Shown here: positions 39,792-48,312 of the stretch, piece by piece
Layout of the letters: each line of letters opens with the position of its first letter
Position numbering within the stretch: position 1 is the stretch's first letter
Assembly: GCF_019458805.1 (NCBI RefSeq)
Contig: NZ_JAIBOA010000003.1
Coordinates: 1 to 64,000 of the forward strand
Source: Actinomadura parmotrematis
GTDB taxonomy: Bacteria > Actinomycetota > Actinomycetes > Streptosporangiales > Streptosporangiaceae
Direction: 5' to 3'
Length of the DNA stretch: 64,000 nt
The notes under the pieces: model-generated
Seen by the model: the letters and a program-made list of their open reading frames with translations, nothing else
Told to the model about the DNA's origin: nothing
The model's database searches: none
Translations under genes and position numbers: made by a program

Positions 39792-41981
39792 ATGGCACAT
39801 GCGGGGGCGAAACCGTACACGTGGGCCGGCGTGCTCGCCGGGCTGCTGCTCGCGGTCGCGGCGCTGGTCCACCCGGCGCCCGCCGCGGCGGAGCGGCGGT
39901 CGCTGTCCGGCCACACCGTGATCGTCGGGGTGCCGGCGCTCATGTGGAGCGACGTGTCGCCCGAGCGGACGCCCGCGCTGTGGAAGCTGGCCGGGGCGGG
40001 CGGCACGGCCGGGCTTTCGGTGCGCGCGACCCGTCCCGGCACCTGCCCGACGGACGGCTGGCTGACGCTGTCGGCCGGGCAGCGCGCCCGGCTGGAGCCC
40101 GGCGACTGCGTGCTGCCCGCCGCGCCCGAGACGCAGGGCGTGACGCGGACCGGCACCATCGCGCCCGGCTGGACGCAGATCGTCGCCGACAACGAGCGCA
40201 CCTCCTACCACGCGCAGGTCGGCCTGCTCGGGACGGCGGTGCACGGAGCGGGCGGCTGCACGTTCGCGGTCGGCGCGGGCGCCGTCTACGGCGTCGCCGA
40301 CGGCGCCGGCCGCGTCGACCGCTACGCCCCCTCCACCGACCGGGTCGCCCCCGCCGACTGGACGACCTGCAGCCTGTCGGCCGTCGAGGTCGACGACCTG
40401 TTCCGCGCCTACCAGGCCGCCGGGGTGGACGCCGCGGGCCAGCCGAACAACGTGGCGGCCGGCGTGCGCGCGAAGGCCGTGGCCGCCGCCGACCGGCGCG
40501 TCGGGCAGGTCCTCGCGCAGCTCCCGAAGGACGCGACCGTGCTGGTCGCGGGCCTGTCCGACACCGGGCAGCAGCCGCACGTGCGCCTCGCGGCGGCGTC
40601 CGGGAAGGGGTTCCCGGCCGGGTTCATGTCGTCGGGCGCGACCCGCCAGCGCGGCCTCGTCACCCTCACCGACCTGACCGCGACGGCGCTGGACCGGCTC
40701 GGTCTGAAGCAGCCGAAGGAGGCCGTCGGGTCGGTCTGGGAGTCACACCGCGACGGCGGGAGCGTCGCCGCCAGGGTGGACACGCTGCGCGACGAGGACA
40801 CCGCCGCCCAGGCCATCCGCGGTGTGCAGGGCTCGTTCTTCTGGATCCTCGCGCTCTTGCAGGCCGCCGTATACGGCGTGGTCTGGCTGCTGCTGCGCGG
40901 CCGGGACGCGCCGGGCCTGCGGCGCCGCGCCCTCGGCGTCGCGCGGATCGCCGCGCTCGCCGCCGCGTCCGCGCCGGTGGCGTCGTTCCTGGCGGGCCTC
41001 GTGCCCTGGTGGTCGGCGCCGCGCCCGACGCCGGTGCTGGTAGCCGCCGTCGCCGCGTTCAGCGCGCTGATCACGGGGCTGGCGCTCGCCGGGCCGTGGC
41101 GGCGGTCGGCGGTCGTGCCCGCGCTGGCCGTCACCGCGACGACGGTCCTCGTCCTCGCGCTGGACGTCATGACCGGGTCGCGGCTGCAGATGAACTCGCT
41201 CATGGGCTACAACGCGCTCGTCGCGGGCCGGTTCTACGGGTTCGGGAACCAGGCGTTCTCGCTGTTCGCGGTCGCGGCGGTGCTGACGGCGGCGTGGCTG
41301 GCGTCCTATCCGCTGCGCGCGGGCCGCACGCGCCTGGCCGTCGTCACCGTCGCGGCCGTCGGCGCGTTCGCCGTGGCGGTGGACGGCTTCCCGCTGTGGG
41401 GCGCCGACTTCGGCGGCGTCCTCGCCATGGTGCCGGTGTTCGCGGTGCTCGCCCTGATGGTCGCCGGGCGCCGGGTGTCGGTCGTGAAGGTGGCGGTGTT
41501 CGCGGCCGTGGCCGTCGCGCTCGTCCTGGCGATCTCCTACGTGAACGCGCGGAGCGCGAACCCGACGCACCTCGGCAAGTTCTGGCAGGACCTGGCGAGC
41601 GGGGACGCGTTCGGCGTCGTCGCCCGCAAGTTCGAGTCGATGCTCGGCAGCCTGGACTTCTGGCCCGTGACGGTGCTGCTGGCGGTCGGGCTCGTGCTGC
41701 TGTACCGGGTGCTGGCGGTCGGCCGGCCCTGGCGGCCGGACCTGCTGGTGCGCGCCTACGACGCGTGCGCGACGATGCGGGCCGCGCTGCTCTGCGCCCT
41801 CACCGCCGGCGTCCTCGGCACCCTCGTCAACGACTCCGGCGTGATCATCCTGACGGTGGCGTTCACCGCGGCGGTGCCGCCGGCGATCGCGGTCGTGCTG
41901 CGGTCGCTGGAGCGGTCCGGCGGGCCCGCAGGCACTCCCGCACGAGAGCGGCCAGCACAGCGGTCAGGATCAGCGGGATGA
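39792..41981 (+). CDS. Membrane protein with extracytoplasmic alkaline-phosphatase-like domain
   Basis: The 729-residue protein has a signal-like first helix, then about 310 extracytoplasmic residues resembling the alkaline phosphatase/sulfatase fold (HTVIVGVPALMWSDVSPER, TCPTDGWLTLSAGQRARLEP, ATVLVAGLSDTGQQPHVRLA, VTLTDLTATALDRLG). About ten helices follow (FWILALLQAAVYGVVWLLL onward), with MGYNALVAGRFYGFGNQAFS in a central loop. The combination is actinobacterial. It may modify or transfer envelope polymers. The 3' end overlaps the convergent MptB-like gene by 119 bases. Confidence 0.8.
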   Translation: MAHAGAKPYTWAGVLAGLLLAVAALVHPAPAAAERRSLSGHTVIVGVPALMWSDVSPERTPALWKLAGAGGTAGLSVRATRPGTCPTDGWLTLSAGQRARLEPGDCVLPAAPETQGVTRTGTIAPGWTQIVADNERTSYHAQVGLLGTAVHGAGGCTFAVGAGAVYGVADGAGRVDRYAPSTDRVAPADWTTCSLSAVEVDDLFRAYQAAGVDAAGQPNNVAAGVRAKAVAAADRRVGQVLAQLPKDATVLVAGLSDTGQQPHVRLAAASGKGFPAGFMSSGATRQRGLVTLTDLTATALDRLGLKQPKEAVGSVWESHRDGGSVAARVDTLRDEDTAAQAIRGVQGSFFWILALLQAAVYGVVWLLLRGRDAPGLRRRALGVARIAALAAASAPVASFLAGLVPWWSAPRPTPVLVAAVAAFSALITGLALAGPWRRSAVVPALAVTATTVLVLALDVMTGSRLQMNSLMGYNALVAGRFYGFGNQAFSLFAVAAVLTAAWLASYPLRAGRTRLAVVTVAAVGAFAVAVDGFPLWGADFGGVLAMVPVFAVLALMVAGRRVSVVKVAVFAAVAVALVLAISYVNARSANPTHLGKFWQDLASGDAFGVVARKFESMLGSLDFWPVTVLLAVGLVLLYRVLAVGRPWRPDLLVRAYDACATMRAALLCALTAGVLGTLVNDSGVIILTVAFTAAVPPAIAVVLRSLERSGGPAGTPARERPAQRSGSAG

Positions 41982-43308
41982 CGGCGGACCGCAGCACCGG
42001 CACCAGCCAGTGCAGCCCGCCGGGCAGGCCGATCCGCTCGGGGGCGCGGGCGGGCAGGTAGGCCAGGCTGAGCGCGCCGGTGTGCGCCAGCAGGACCGCG
42101 TCGAAGCGGGACCAGGGCAGCAGCGCGAGCAGCGCCCAGCCGAACCCGTCGTACCAGGGCAGCTCGTAGGGCGCGGTGAACAGCCAGGCGAGCACCAGCG
42201 CGGCGGCCGCCCGCCGCTCCCCGCCGTCGCCGGCGTCGGGCAGCGCCCGCCCGAGCAGCACGACGAGGACGGCCAGCAGCGCGTATGCGACGATCTTGAC
42301 GAGGGTGCGGTTCCGGACGAGCACGGCGAGCAGGTGCCACGGCGTCGCCAGGGAGATCATGTCGCTGGCGGCGGTCACCTGGTCGAGCGCGTGCGGGCCG
42401 GCGAGCGCGTACGCCCCGCCCGCCACGACGACCGCGCCCGCGAGCAGCGCCGCGAGCTGCGTCCACCGGCGCGCGCGCAGCAGCACCCAGACGGGCCCGC
42501 CGCCGACGAATGCGGCGGGCAGCTTCACCACGGCCCCGAACCCGGTCAGCGCACCCGACGCAAGCGCGCGCGGCCAGGACGACCGGGCGTGGAAGACGCC
42601 GAGTGCGGCGACCATCGGCGCGATCGCCAGGACGTCGTTGTGGCCGCCGGCGACCAGGTGGAACAGCAGCAGCGGGTTGCACGTCCACAGCAGCGCCGCG
42701 CGCAGCCGCCCCCGCCCGTCGCGGGCGAGCCGGTGCAGCAGCAGCGCCGCCAGCGCGAACGCCGCCGCGTTCATGACCGACAGGACGAACACGGTGAGCC
42801 GCACCGAGTCCCCGCCGATCCGCGACGCGAGCGCCTGTGCGGCCGTGGTGACCGGCCCGTACACCGACGGGGTGTCCCGCCACTCCTCCGCCGCGCCGAT
42901 CACCGGGTCGCCGGGGACGTCGTTCGCGGTGGTGGCGTACGGGTCGTGCCCGGTGGCGGCCATCCGCCCGTAGGAGGCGTAGTTGAGGTGGTCGGCCGAC
43001 CCGACGGGCGGCATCAGCGCGAACGCGGCCGCCGCGACCAGGCCCGCCGCGACGAGCGGCCGCGCCCGGCCCTCCCAGCCGCGCCGCACGGCCCGGAAGC
43101 ACAGGGCGAGCCCGAGGACGCCGGCGAGGACGCCCGCCGCGACCAGCCCGACGACCAGGTACGGCGACGGGTGCGCGTGCAGGGAGAAGGGCGGCTGCCC
43201 CGCCGGTCCGGGCAGGGCGGGCTGGAACGCCGACGGGCCGAGCAGCGCCGTCAGCAGGAAGCAGCCGAGGCTCGCGCCGATGGCGGCGAGCCCCGCGCGC
43301 GGGGTCAC
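41863..43308 (-). CDS. MptB-like alpha-1,6-mannosyltransferase (GT-C)
   Basis: The 481-residue polytopic protein has the acidic first loop of polyprenol-phosphomannose-dependent enzymes (GSADHLNYASYGRMAATGHD, PYATTANDVPGDPV) and further signatures NPLLLFHLVAGGHNDVLAIA, FGAVVKLPAAFVGGG and TAPYELPWYDGF. MptB builds the alpha-1,6-mannan core of lipomannan in mycobacteria and corynebacteria. The GTG start overlaps the GT2 gene stop by four bases. The last 119 bases are antisense to the neighbouring gene's 3' end. Confidence 0.87.
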   Translation of the reverse strand: MTPRAGLAAIGASLGCFLLTALLGPSAFQPALPGPAGQPPFSLHAHPSPYLVVGLVAAGVLAGVLGLALCFRAVRRGWEGRARPLVAAGLVAAAAFALMPPVGSADHLNYASYGRMAATGHDPYATTANDVPGDPVIGAAEEWRDTPSVYGPVTTAAQALASRIGGDSVRLTVFVLSVMNAAAFALAALLLHRLARDGRGRLRAALLWTCNPLLLFHLVAGGHNDVLAIAPMVAALGVFHARSSWPRALASGALTGFGAVVKLPAAFVGGGPVWVLLRARRWTQLAALLAGAVVVAGGAYALAGPHALDQVTAASDMISLATPWHLLAVLVRNRTLVKIVAYALLAVLVVLLGRALPDAGDGGERRAAAALVLAWLFTAPYELPWYDGFGWALLALLPWSRFDAVLLAHTGALSLAYLPARAPERIGLPGGLHWLVPVLRSAVIPLILTAVLAALVRECLRARRTAPATAARPRSPAAPPR

Positions 43309-44024
43309 CGTAGGCGGGAGGTCAGCCGCGCCACGGCGGGCTCGCGGGTGGCGAGCGCGCGCGCGACGTCGCGGAACTGCCGGGCGCGGTGCAGCTGCGC
43401 GCGCCAGTCGGTGCCGGTGGCGCGGTGCGCGAGGGGCACCTCGACCTCCTCGACGCGGAAGCCCTGCCGGACGAGGTCGATGGTGAGGGCCGTCTCGACG
43501 CCGAACCCGGCGGCGAGCGGGCGGGCCGCCTCGAACGCGGCGCGGGTCAGGCAGCGCTGCCCGTTCAGCGGCGCGGCCGCCGCGAACCCGGCGGCGCGGC
43601 GGATGCCGTCGCGCGACAGGCGGACCACGAAGCCGTGGCCGCCGAGCTTCACCGTCGTGGTGAACACCGCGATCGTCATGTCGGCCTTGCCGGCGAGGAC
43701 GGGCTCGACGAGCGGCCCGGCGTCCGCGGCGGTCGCGCCGAGGTCGGCGTCCAGGAACAGCAGGTGGCGGGGCGCCAGGCCCGGCCCGTCGAGGAGCGCG
43801 GCGGCCTCGGCGCCGCTCTCCATCGCGGCGCCCTTGCCGCGGTTGCGGCTGTGGCGCACCACCTTGGCGCCCGCCTCGCGGGCGGCGCGGGCGGTGCCGT
43901 CGGACGAGCCGTCGTCGACCACCACGACCAGGCCGGCGCCGGGCAGCGTCGCGGCCGCCTCCACCGTGGCCGCGATGCGGTCCGCCTCGTCCTTGGCCGG
44001 GATGATCACCGCTACGTCCTGCAT
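43305..44024 (-). CDS. GT2 family glycosyltransferase
   Basis: The 239-residue cytosolic enzyme has a GT-A fold: VAVIIPAKDEADRIAATVEA, VVVVDDGSSDGTARAAREAG, RNRGKGAAMESG and the metal motif HLLFLDADLGA. LNGQRCLTRAAFEAARPLAA and GFGVETALTIDLVRQGFRV resemble glucosyl-3-phosphoglycerate synthases and polyprenol-phosphate glycosyltransferases. With the overlapping MptB-like gene it probably supplies or extends a lipid-linked sugar. Donor and acceptor are not evident. Confidence 0.87.
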   Translation of the reverse strand: MQDVAVIIPAKDEADRIAATVEAAATLPGAGLVVVVDDGSSDGTARAAREAGAKVVRHSRNRGKGAAMESGAEAAALLDGPGLAPRHLLFLDADLGATAADAGPLVEPVLAGKADMTIAVFTTTVKLGGHGFVVRLSRDGIRRAAGFAAAAPLNGQRCLTRAAFEAARPLAAGFGVETALTIDLVRQGFRVEEVEVPLAHRATGTDWRAQLHRARQFRDVARALATREPAVARLTSRLR

Positions 44025-44095
44025 GGGTGCGATCGTAGTGGGCCGCGGCCGGTCGCGGCCCGCGCGGCGGGGCCGCGCGGACCGCTAGATGCGGG

Positions 44096-44440
44096 TCAGC
44101 CCGCGTCCAGCGCGGGCACGGCCGCGGTCACGGAGAACACCGTGTCCAGGCCGGTGACCTGCAGGATGCGCCGCACCGCCGGGCGCGGCGCGGCCAGCTC
44201 GAAGACCCCGCCCCGCTCCTTCACCCGCTTCATCGCGGCGAGCAGGACGTTCATGCCGGTCGAGTCACAGAACTCCACCCCGCTGAGATCCACCACGATG
44301 CGGTCCACCTGGTCGCGGAGGAGGGCCGCCAGGGCGGCCTGCAGCCGGGGTGCGGTGTACAGGTCGAGTTCGCCGTTCGCTGTGACGACGGCGTGACCTC
44401 CTTGAGACGCGGTCGAGACGTTTAGCTCCACGCCCGGCAC
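44096..44440 (-). CDS. STAS-domain anti-sigma factor antagonist
   Basis: The 114-residue protein is a single STAS domain. VVTANGELDLYTAPRLQAAL and RIVVDLSGVEFCDSTGMNVL contain the conserved serine of the D-S-T-G motif, the site phosphorylated by RsbW-type kinases in SpoIIAA/RsbV proteins. It would release a sigma factor when unphosphorylated. The GTG at 44440 is assumed; GTG 44431 is possible. An RsbW-like ATPase lies at 56598-57137, but the two are not adjacent, so partnership is a guess. Confidence 0.9.
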   Translation of the reverse strand: MPGVELNVSTASQGGHAVVTANGELDLYTAPRLQAALAALLRDQVDRIVVDLSGVEFCDSTGMNVLLAAMKRVKERGGVFELAAPRPAVRRILQVTGLDTVFSVTAAVPALDAG

Positions 44441-44671
44441 ACTATCGGGCGCGCGGCCCCCGGGCCAGGGAGACGCCCAAGTCCCGTGTGGCGCGGGCGT
44501 GTCCCGGGCGAGCCGCCCACCCGCACCCCCGGCACGCTTCGCGTACTACGCCCCGTGATGGGGCTTTCACCGGCCCGCGGAGTCCCCGATTCGGCTGCCG
44601 CCCCGTCCCGGAGTGAGAGACCCTGAGCGGGCGAGGGCAGCGGGACGGCGACGGGGTGGGGTGGGCCGCGG

Positions 44672-45046
44672 ATGACGAGGGACGGCCGGGGCGGCGACCC
44701 CCGCGAGGCGCGGGTCCGCGAGCGCCTGGACGCGCTCCGGGCGCGGGCGCAGAAGGCCACCTGCTGGCGCTCGGCGACCGCCTACCTGGCGCGGCTGGTC
44801 GGCCGGTCGGGGACGGTGCCGGTGCGCACCCGCCTCGCCCGCGAGGACCTGGCGTTCCTGGCCGGCGCCCGCGACGACGTGCTCGCCTTCACCGGCCTCG
44901 CCGGCCGGCTGCTCGACCTGCACCGGCCGCAGGACGCGGGCGGCATCACCAGCGATCCGCAGAGCCCGATCCGCCGCTGCCGGGCCTGCATGTGGCGGTG
45001 GCCCTGCCCGACGTTCCGCGCCATCGACGAGGCGCTGGACCGCTGA
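44672..45046 (+). CDS. Small Cys/Trp-rich conserved protein, unknown function
   Basis: The 124-residue protein is Arg- and Ala-rich with helical stretches (ARVRERLDALRARAQKATCW, LAREDLAFLAGARDDVLAF). A striking tail SPIRRCRACMWRWPCPTFRA holds three cysteines in CRACMWRWPC, reminiscent of a metal-binding or redox motif, plus an earlier cysteine. I do not recognise a family. The start ATG 44672 has no strong ribosome site. The 230 bases upstream contain only a small GCCCC/GGGGC hairpin near 44550. Confidence 0.65.
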   Translation: MTRDGRGGDPREARVRERLDALRARAQKATCWRSATAYLARLVGRSGTVPVRTRLAREDLAFLAGARDDVLAFTGLAGRLLDLHRPQDAGGITSDPQSPIRRCRACMWRWPCPTFRAIDEALDR

Positions 45047-45104
45047 GCAGGGCCACCGGGGCTCCGGGCGCCGCCGCGCCGGTTCGCGCGGCGGCGGGCC
45101 GGGT

Positions 45105-46574
45105 CTAGTAGGTGTTGCCGAGCACGTAGCCGAGGTAGGCGGCCTTGCCCTTCACGCCGAAGGCGTTCGGGATGTAGGCGACCGAGACGACCGGGCGGAT
45201 GCCCGTCGACCTGCCGATGAACGTGGTGAGGGTGCCCTCGGAGCCGTTCTCGTTGCGGACGCCCACCACCAGATCGGCCTTGCCGTCCTTGGTGAGGTCG
45301 CCCAGCGCCACGCTCCAGCCGAAGTGGTCGCCGGCCTCGGCGCCGCCGGGGACGCCCTCGGTGGCCTGCGACACCCACTGGGAGCCGGCGCCGGTGAGAC
45401 CGCTCGGCGAGCCGAGCAGCAGGTAGGCGCCGCCGGCCGCGGCCGCCGTGCCGACCTTCACGCCGGGCGCGCCGATCGCGAGGTCGGCCTTGCCGTCGCC
45501 GTTGACGTCGCCGGCCGACAGGCTCGCGCCGAACAGGTCGCCGGTCGCGCGGCCGCCGGGGACGCCCGCGGTGTCGGCGTTGATGACGGTCCTGGCGCCG
45601 GTGAGGCCGTCCGCCGAGCCCTTGTAGACGACGACCTGGCCGCCGAGGTGGCCCGAGTCGCCGTAGTTGCCGACCGCGACGTCGCCGTAGCCGTCGCCGT
45701 CGAAGTCGCCGGCCGCGACCGGCCCGGCCTGGCCGAGGACCGAGGAGGACGCGGTCAGCGTGTCCGGGTCGCCGTCCTTCGGCCCGAGGACCCACACGCC
45801 GCTCTGGCCGGGGGTCGGGTCGTCGGCGGTGACGATGGCGCTCGGGTAGGTCTTGCTGTCGACGTAGCCGCTCGCGACCTTCAGCGTCGGGTAGGTCTCG
45901 GCGGCGCGCGCCGCGCCCTTCCAGGCGGGCCGGGCGCCGCGGTGGCCGGTGGCGACGCGCCCCGTGCGGGACGCGGCGGCGGCGGACGGCTCGAACCCGA
46001 ACCAGCCCCAGCCGTACTTGGCGACGCCGGAGTAGGAGAAGTCGGCGTAGCCGCCGCGGTTGAAGTCGCCGGCGGCGAGGCTGAGGCCGGCGCGGGTGCC
46101 CGAGCCCCAGCCGGGGCCGGACGAGATGGCCGAGGCGTAGGTGGACAGGCCCGACCTGGTCCCCCAGAAGATCGTCAGGCTGCCGGAGTTCGTCCAGCTC
46201 CCGGCGTCCTCGTCGGGGGCGGAGACGACGAGGTCGGCGTAGCCGTCCTTGTCGAAGTCGGCCGAGGCGACCGCGTAGCCGAAGTGGTCGGCGGCCTCGG
46301 CGGTGCCGGGGACGTTGGCGGTGTTCTGGGACAGCACCTGGTGCTTGGCGCCGTTGACGCCGTGGGAGTCGCCGTAGGCGACGGTCACGAAACCGGCCGC
46401 CTTGACCTTGCCGACGGTGCCGAGGGGGCTGCCGGCGACGACGTCGCGGTAGCCGTCGCCGTTGAAGTCGTAGGGCTTCGCGGCGGTCGCGGCGGACGCC
46501 GCGGTCGGGGAGAGCAGCGCGAGGCCGAGGGCGCCGACCGAGGTCGCCGCCAGGGCACGGGAGACAGGACGCAA
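45105..46574 (-). CDS. Secreted FG-GAP/VCBS repeat protein (paralogue 1)
   Basis: The TTG at 46574 is chosen because GGAGGT lies eight bases before it and a clean signal peptide follows (MRPVSRALAATSVGALGLAL, cut near ASAATA), giving 489 residues. At least six integrin-alpha-like blades carry calcium-binding DxDxDG-type loops (DFNGDGYRDVVAGSP, DFDKDGYADLVVSAPDE, DFDGDGYGDVAVGNYGD, DVNGDGKADLAIGAPG, DLTKDGKADLVVGV), predicting a seven-bladed beta-propeller outside the cell. It is a tandem paralogue of the next minus-strand gene. The role may be adhesion or binding; unknown. Confidence 0.9.
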   Translation of the reverse strand: MRPVSRALAATSVGALGLALLSPTAASAATAAKPYDFNGDGYRDVVAGSPLGTVGKVKAAGFVTVAYGDSHGVNGAKHQVLSQNTANVPGTAEAADHFGYAVASADFDKDGYADLVVSAPDEDAGSWTNSGSLTIFWGTRSGLSTYASAISSGPGWGSGTRAGLSLAAGDFNRGGYADFSYSGVAKYGWGWFGFEPSAAAASRTGRVATGHRGARPAWKGAARAAETYPTLKVASGYVDSKTYPSAIVTADDPTPGQSGVWVLGPKDGDPDTLTASSSVLGQAGPVAAGDFDGDGYGDVAVGNYGDSGHLGGQVVVYKGSADGLTGARTVINADTAGVPGGRATGDLFGASLSAGDVNGDGKADLAIGAPGVKVGTAAAAGGAYLLLGSPSGLTGAGSQWVSQATEGVPGGAEAGDHFGWSVALGDLTKDGKADLVVGVRNENGSEGTLTTFIGRSTGIRPVVSVAYIPNAFGVKGKAAYLGYVLGNTY

Positions 46575-46681
46575 AGGGGTGTACCTCCGTGGGCGCGCGT
46601 CTCTTCGACGCGCGGTACAACGGGAGACGCGCCCCGTTCGATCTTGGTTTACCGGGATTTCCGGCGAGCCGCCCCGCGAGG

Positions 46682-48088
46682 TCATCCGCCGAGCAGCGCG
46701 CCCAGCCGCGCGCCCTTGCCGCGCGCGCCGAACGCCGCCGCCGCCAGGGACGCCGCCCCGCTCGCCGTCATGCCCTTCGCGCCGCCCCGGACGTACACGA
46801 CGCCGCCGTCGTCGCGCTGCTCGCCGGGCGTCCCGGCGGTGAGGTCGGCGCGGCCGTCGCCGTCGTGGTCCAGCAGCGCGACGCCCGCGCCGAGGCCGGC
46901 GGTGGCCCGCGCCGAGCCCGGCACCCCGGCGGTCGCCCGCGAGAACGCCTGCGCCCGCGCGCCGGTCAGGCCGGACGCCGACCCGAACAGCACGAACGCC
47001 CAGCCGGCGTCGTAGGCGCGGCCGACGTCGCCGAGCGGCATCCCGACGGCGAGGTCGGCGCGGCCGTCGCCGTTCGCGTCGCCGACCGCGAGCGACGCCC
47101 CGAACCCGTCCCCCGCCTTGGCGGTGCCGGGCACGCCGGGCGAGTTCAGGTGCAGGTCGTAGGACCCGGCGAGCCCGAACGGGCCGCCCCGGTGGACGCG
47201 GACGGTGCCGCCCACCCACGGCGAGTCGTAGGTGTCGCCGGTGACGACGTCGGCGCGCCGGTCGCCGTCGAAATCGCCGATCGCGAGGGCGTGCACGGTC
47301 GTGTAGGTGGTCTGCCCCCTGGTGAAGCCGCCGTCCGCCGTGCCGTAGAAGACGGTGAAGCCGCGCCGGTGCCCGACCTCGGAGTCGTCGTGGTCGTACC
47401 AGGCGTAGGCGACGTCGCCGCGCCCGTCGCCGTCGACGTCGCCGGACGCGATCCAGGAACGGTCCACGTCCTTGGCCGACGCGGCCCGCGCCGCGGGCAC
47501 CTGCGCGGCCTTGGCGCTCCCGCCGAAGGACAGCCAGGTGTAGGTGCTCGTGCCGGGGACGGTCACGAACAGCTCGGGGGAGCCGTCGCCCTGGATGTCG
47601 CCGGTGGCGAGCGCCTCGCCGAACCGGTGGCCCTTCGCGCCGCCCCGCTCCCCGTACGCGGTCGCCCTGCCGAGGCCCTTGGCCGAGCCCCACAGGACCG
47701 TGACGCTGCCGGCGCCGCCGTTCTCGCCCGGCGCGCCGACGGCGAGGTCGGCGTACCCGTCCCGGTCGAAGTCGGCGGAGGCGAGCGAGGCGCCGAACCG
47801 GTCGTTCTTCTCGGGGGCGCCCGGCACGGCCGAACCGGCCTGGCTCAGGGTCCTCTTCGTGCCGAAGCCGCCCTTGGCGCCGTAGGCGACGCCGACGAAC
47901 CCGGCCGCGGACGCCGTGCCGACCTTGCCGCCGGGGCTGCCGGTGGCGAGGTCGCGGCGGCCGTCGCCGTTGAAGTCGTAGGGGCGGGCGGCGGGGCGGG
48001 CCGCCGCCGTGGCGGGCGCGGCGGCGAGGCCGAGCACGAGGCCGGCGGCGAGCGGGACGGTGAGGGGAGCGGCGAACCGGGCGCGCAC
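46682..48088 (-). CDS. Secreted FG-GAP/VCBS repeat protein (paralogue 2)
   Basis: GTG 48088 is preceded by GGAGG at six bases and starts a signal peptide (MRARFAAPLTVPLAAGLVLG), giving 468 residues. Blades with DFNGDGRRDLATGSP, DFDRDGYADLAVGAPGE, DVDGDGRGDVAYAWYD, DANGDGRADLAVGMP and DHDGDGRADLTAGTPGE predict an extracellular calcium-binding beta-propeller. It precedes paralogue 1 by about 107 bases on the same strand. The two diverged substantially, so the duplication is old. Confidence 0.9.
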   Translation of the reverse strand: MRARFAAPLTVPLAAGLVLGLAAAPATAAARPAARPYDFNGDGRRDLATGSPGGKVGTASAAGFVGVAYGAKGGFGTKRTLSQAGSAVPGAPEKNDRFGASLASADFDRDGYADLAVGAPGENGGAGSVTVLWGSAKGLGRATAYGERGGAKGHRFGEALATGDIQGDGSPELFVTVPGTSTYTWLSFGGSAKAAQVPAARAASAKDVDRSWIASGDVDGDGRGDVAYAWYDHDDSEVGHRRGFTVFYGTADGGFTRGQTTYTTVHALAIGDFDGDRRADVVTGDTYDSPWVGGTVRVHRGGPFGLAGSYDLHLNSPGVPGTAKAGDGFGASLAVGDANGDGRADLAVGMPLGDVGRAYDAGWAFVLFGSASGLTGARAQAFSRATAGVPGSARATAGLGAGVALLDHDGDGRADLTAGTPGEQRDDGGVVYVRGGAKGMTASGAASLAAAAFGARGKGARLGALLGG

Positions 48089-48312
48089 GGGGGACCTCCA
48101 GGTCACGGCGGCCTATCGCACGCCCTGTCCAATGAACGGGACAGGACGCTACCGTGCGTAAGTGTCCGCTGATCTACCGTGACGCGGCGCACATCAGCGG
48201 CGTCTTCGCAGGTCAGGCGACCTGGGGCAGCAAGCGGTTACCGACCGGTAATGACGTAGATCACCGATGCGTCCCCCGTCACATCCCCGGTCGCGTCCCC
48301 GCCCCGCCGCGC

